This document shows positions 63,448-64,000 of a DNA stretch of 64,000 bases, in pieces. Source of the DNA: an uncultured Clostridia bacterium (GTDB lineage Bacteria; Bacillota; Clostridia; Lachnospirales; Cellulosilyticaceae); NCBI GenBank assembly GCA_937981575.1, contig CALJNR010000073.1, forward strand, positions 1-64,000, in the 5' to 3' direction. Numbering within the stretch: the stretch's first letter is position 1; each line of letters starts with the position of its first letter. The notes under the pieces were generated by a model. It saw only the letters and a program-made list of their open reading frames with translations. It searched no databases and was not told the DNA's origin. The translations under genes were made by a program, and so were the position numbers.

Positions 63448-64000
63448 ATGAATATTAAAAAAATAGGACAATTTCTTAAAAGGTATGGCTTTTATGTAGC
63501 TGTTGGTGTAGTGAGTGTAGGCGCTCTTGCAGCAATATTCCTTGTGCCAAACTTAGGCGGGAATGTAAAGGAAGAACCTAATCCATATGCCAAAAATGAA
63601 GAAACATCAGTAAAGGGACTAGGTGATATCACAGATGAAACTGGTGAAGTGGTTATCGAATATGAAGATGAAACAGCCAGCAAAACTTCAGGAAGTGGTA
63701 TTGAAAGTGAAGCATTGATTGAAGACAAGGAAAAAGGCAGTGAGGCCAAACAAGAAAGCACTGATAAGGCAGCTAAGAGTGAAGAAATAGTAGCTGAGAC
63801 ATTTGAATCAACTACAGCAGCAGCAAACCAAACACCTTTTTTTGCAGAAGGGGATACATTCAGCTGGCCGGTAGTTGGAGAAGTGGTAGTTCCTTATACA
63901 GACGAAAGCACAAAGCATTGGTTCAGCGAGTCGCTTAACCAAACAATGCGTACCTTTGGAATCTGTATCTCAGCCAAAGAAGGAGCGGAAATAAGAGCAG
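63448..64000 (+). CDS. spoIIQ: SpoIIQ-like M23 peptidase-domain protein, 3' truncated by window edge
   Basis: The ATG follows GGAGGTG; 184 residues are visible and the frame is open at the end of the window. One membrane helix (about 15-32), a linker rich in Glu, Lys, Ser and Thr, then TFSWPVVGEVVVPYTDES and WFSESLNQTMRTFGICI, typical of the start of the LytM/M23 domain of SpoIIQ. In B. subtilis it makes the forespore side of the channel with SpoIIIAH. The order after spoIID agrees with this. Whether the zinc residues are intact is outside the window. Confidence 0.85.
   Translation, partial: MNIKKIGQFLKRYGFYVAVGVVSVGALAAIFLVPNLGGNVKEEPNPYAKNEETSVKGLGDITDETGEVVIEYEDETASKTSGSGIESEALIEDKEKGSEAKQESTDKAAKSEEIVAETFESTTAAANQTPFFAEGDTFSWPVVGEVVVPYTDESTKHWFSESLNQTMRTFGICISAKEGAEIRA

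Overview
The window is AT-rich, densely coded Firmicutes DNA with Shine-Dalgarno sites of the AGGAGG type and many GTG or TTG starts. A T-box leader before ileS, stage II sporulation genes at the right edge and a Na+-type F-ATPase with two kinds of c subunit point to an anaerobic, spore-forming member of class Clostridia. Placement near Lachnospirales is a guess. I see no phage genes, insertion sequences, CRISPR arrays, rRNA or tRNA genes.

Layout. 1-5.2 kb: a PTS operon (truncated enzyme I, BglG/LicT antiterminator, N-acetylglucosamine/glucose-type EIICB, EIIA, and a PTS-associated TIM-barrel protein), closed by a terminator that contains the last stop codon. 5.3-16.1 kb, minus strand: a zinc-dependent phospholipase C-like protein, the set wecA/tagO - dCMP deaminase - upp - rpiB - LMW phosphatase - tsaC, a USP protein, an orphan gene, glycogen phosphorylase and an M18 aminopeptidase. 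16.3-24.5 kb: a CadA-type P-ATPase with a clear promoter and operator, small and membrane proteins, a COG2509-like flavoprotein, corA with an unusual leader, and small hydrolases. 24.5-31.3 kb: ileS under T-box control, an EamA transporter, pncB and plsC. 31.5-41.9 kb: a FapA/DUF342 protein, cardiolipin synthase, a YihY-mpg-metF-metH operon with the MetH reactivation domain on a separate gene, and a GAF-GGDEF protein. 42-50.9 kb: wecB followed by the complete F1Fo-ATPase operon. 51.2-61.5 kb: mutY and two giant secreted proteins with fibronectin-III-like and degenerate SLH-like regions. 61.6-64 kb: ywmB, spoIID and the start of a SpoIIQ-like gene, with candidate sigma-E and sigma-F promoters.

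How the genes fit together. The ATPase rotor carries Na+-binding signatures and combines a fused two-hairpin c subunit, whose second hairpin has Gln in place of the ion-binding Glu, with a normal one-hairpin c subunit. This resembles the hybrid rotor of Acetobacterium woodii. The gene string tsaC-ywlE-rpiB-upp-comEB-wecA, which in relatives leads into wecB-atp, is cut here into two pieces on opposite strands about 31 kb apart. The least described part of the window is the pair of giant surface proteins, an apparent operon between mutY and the sporulation genes. Other loci worth a second look are the corA leader (short ORF plus mutually exclusive hairpins) and an antiterminator whose PRD2 has lost both phosphorylatable histidines.
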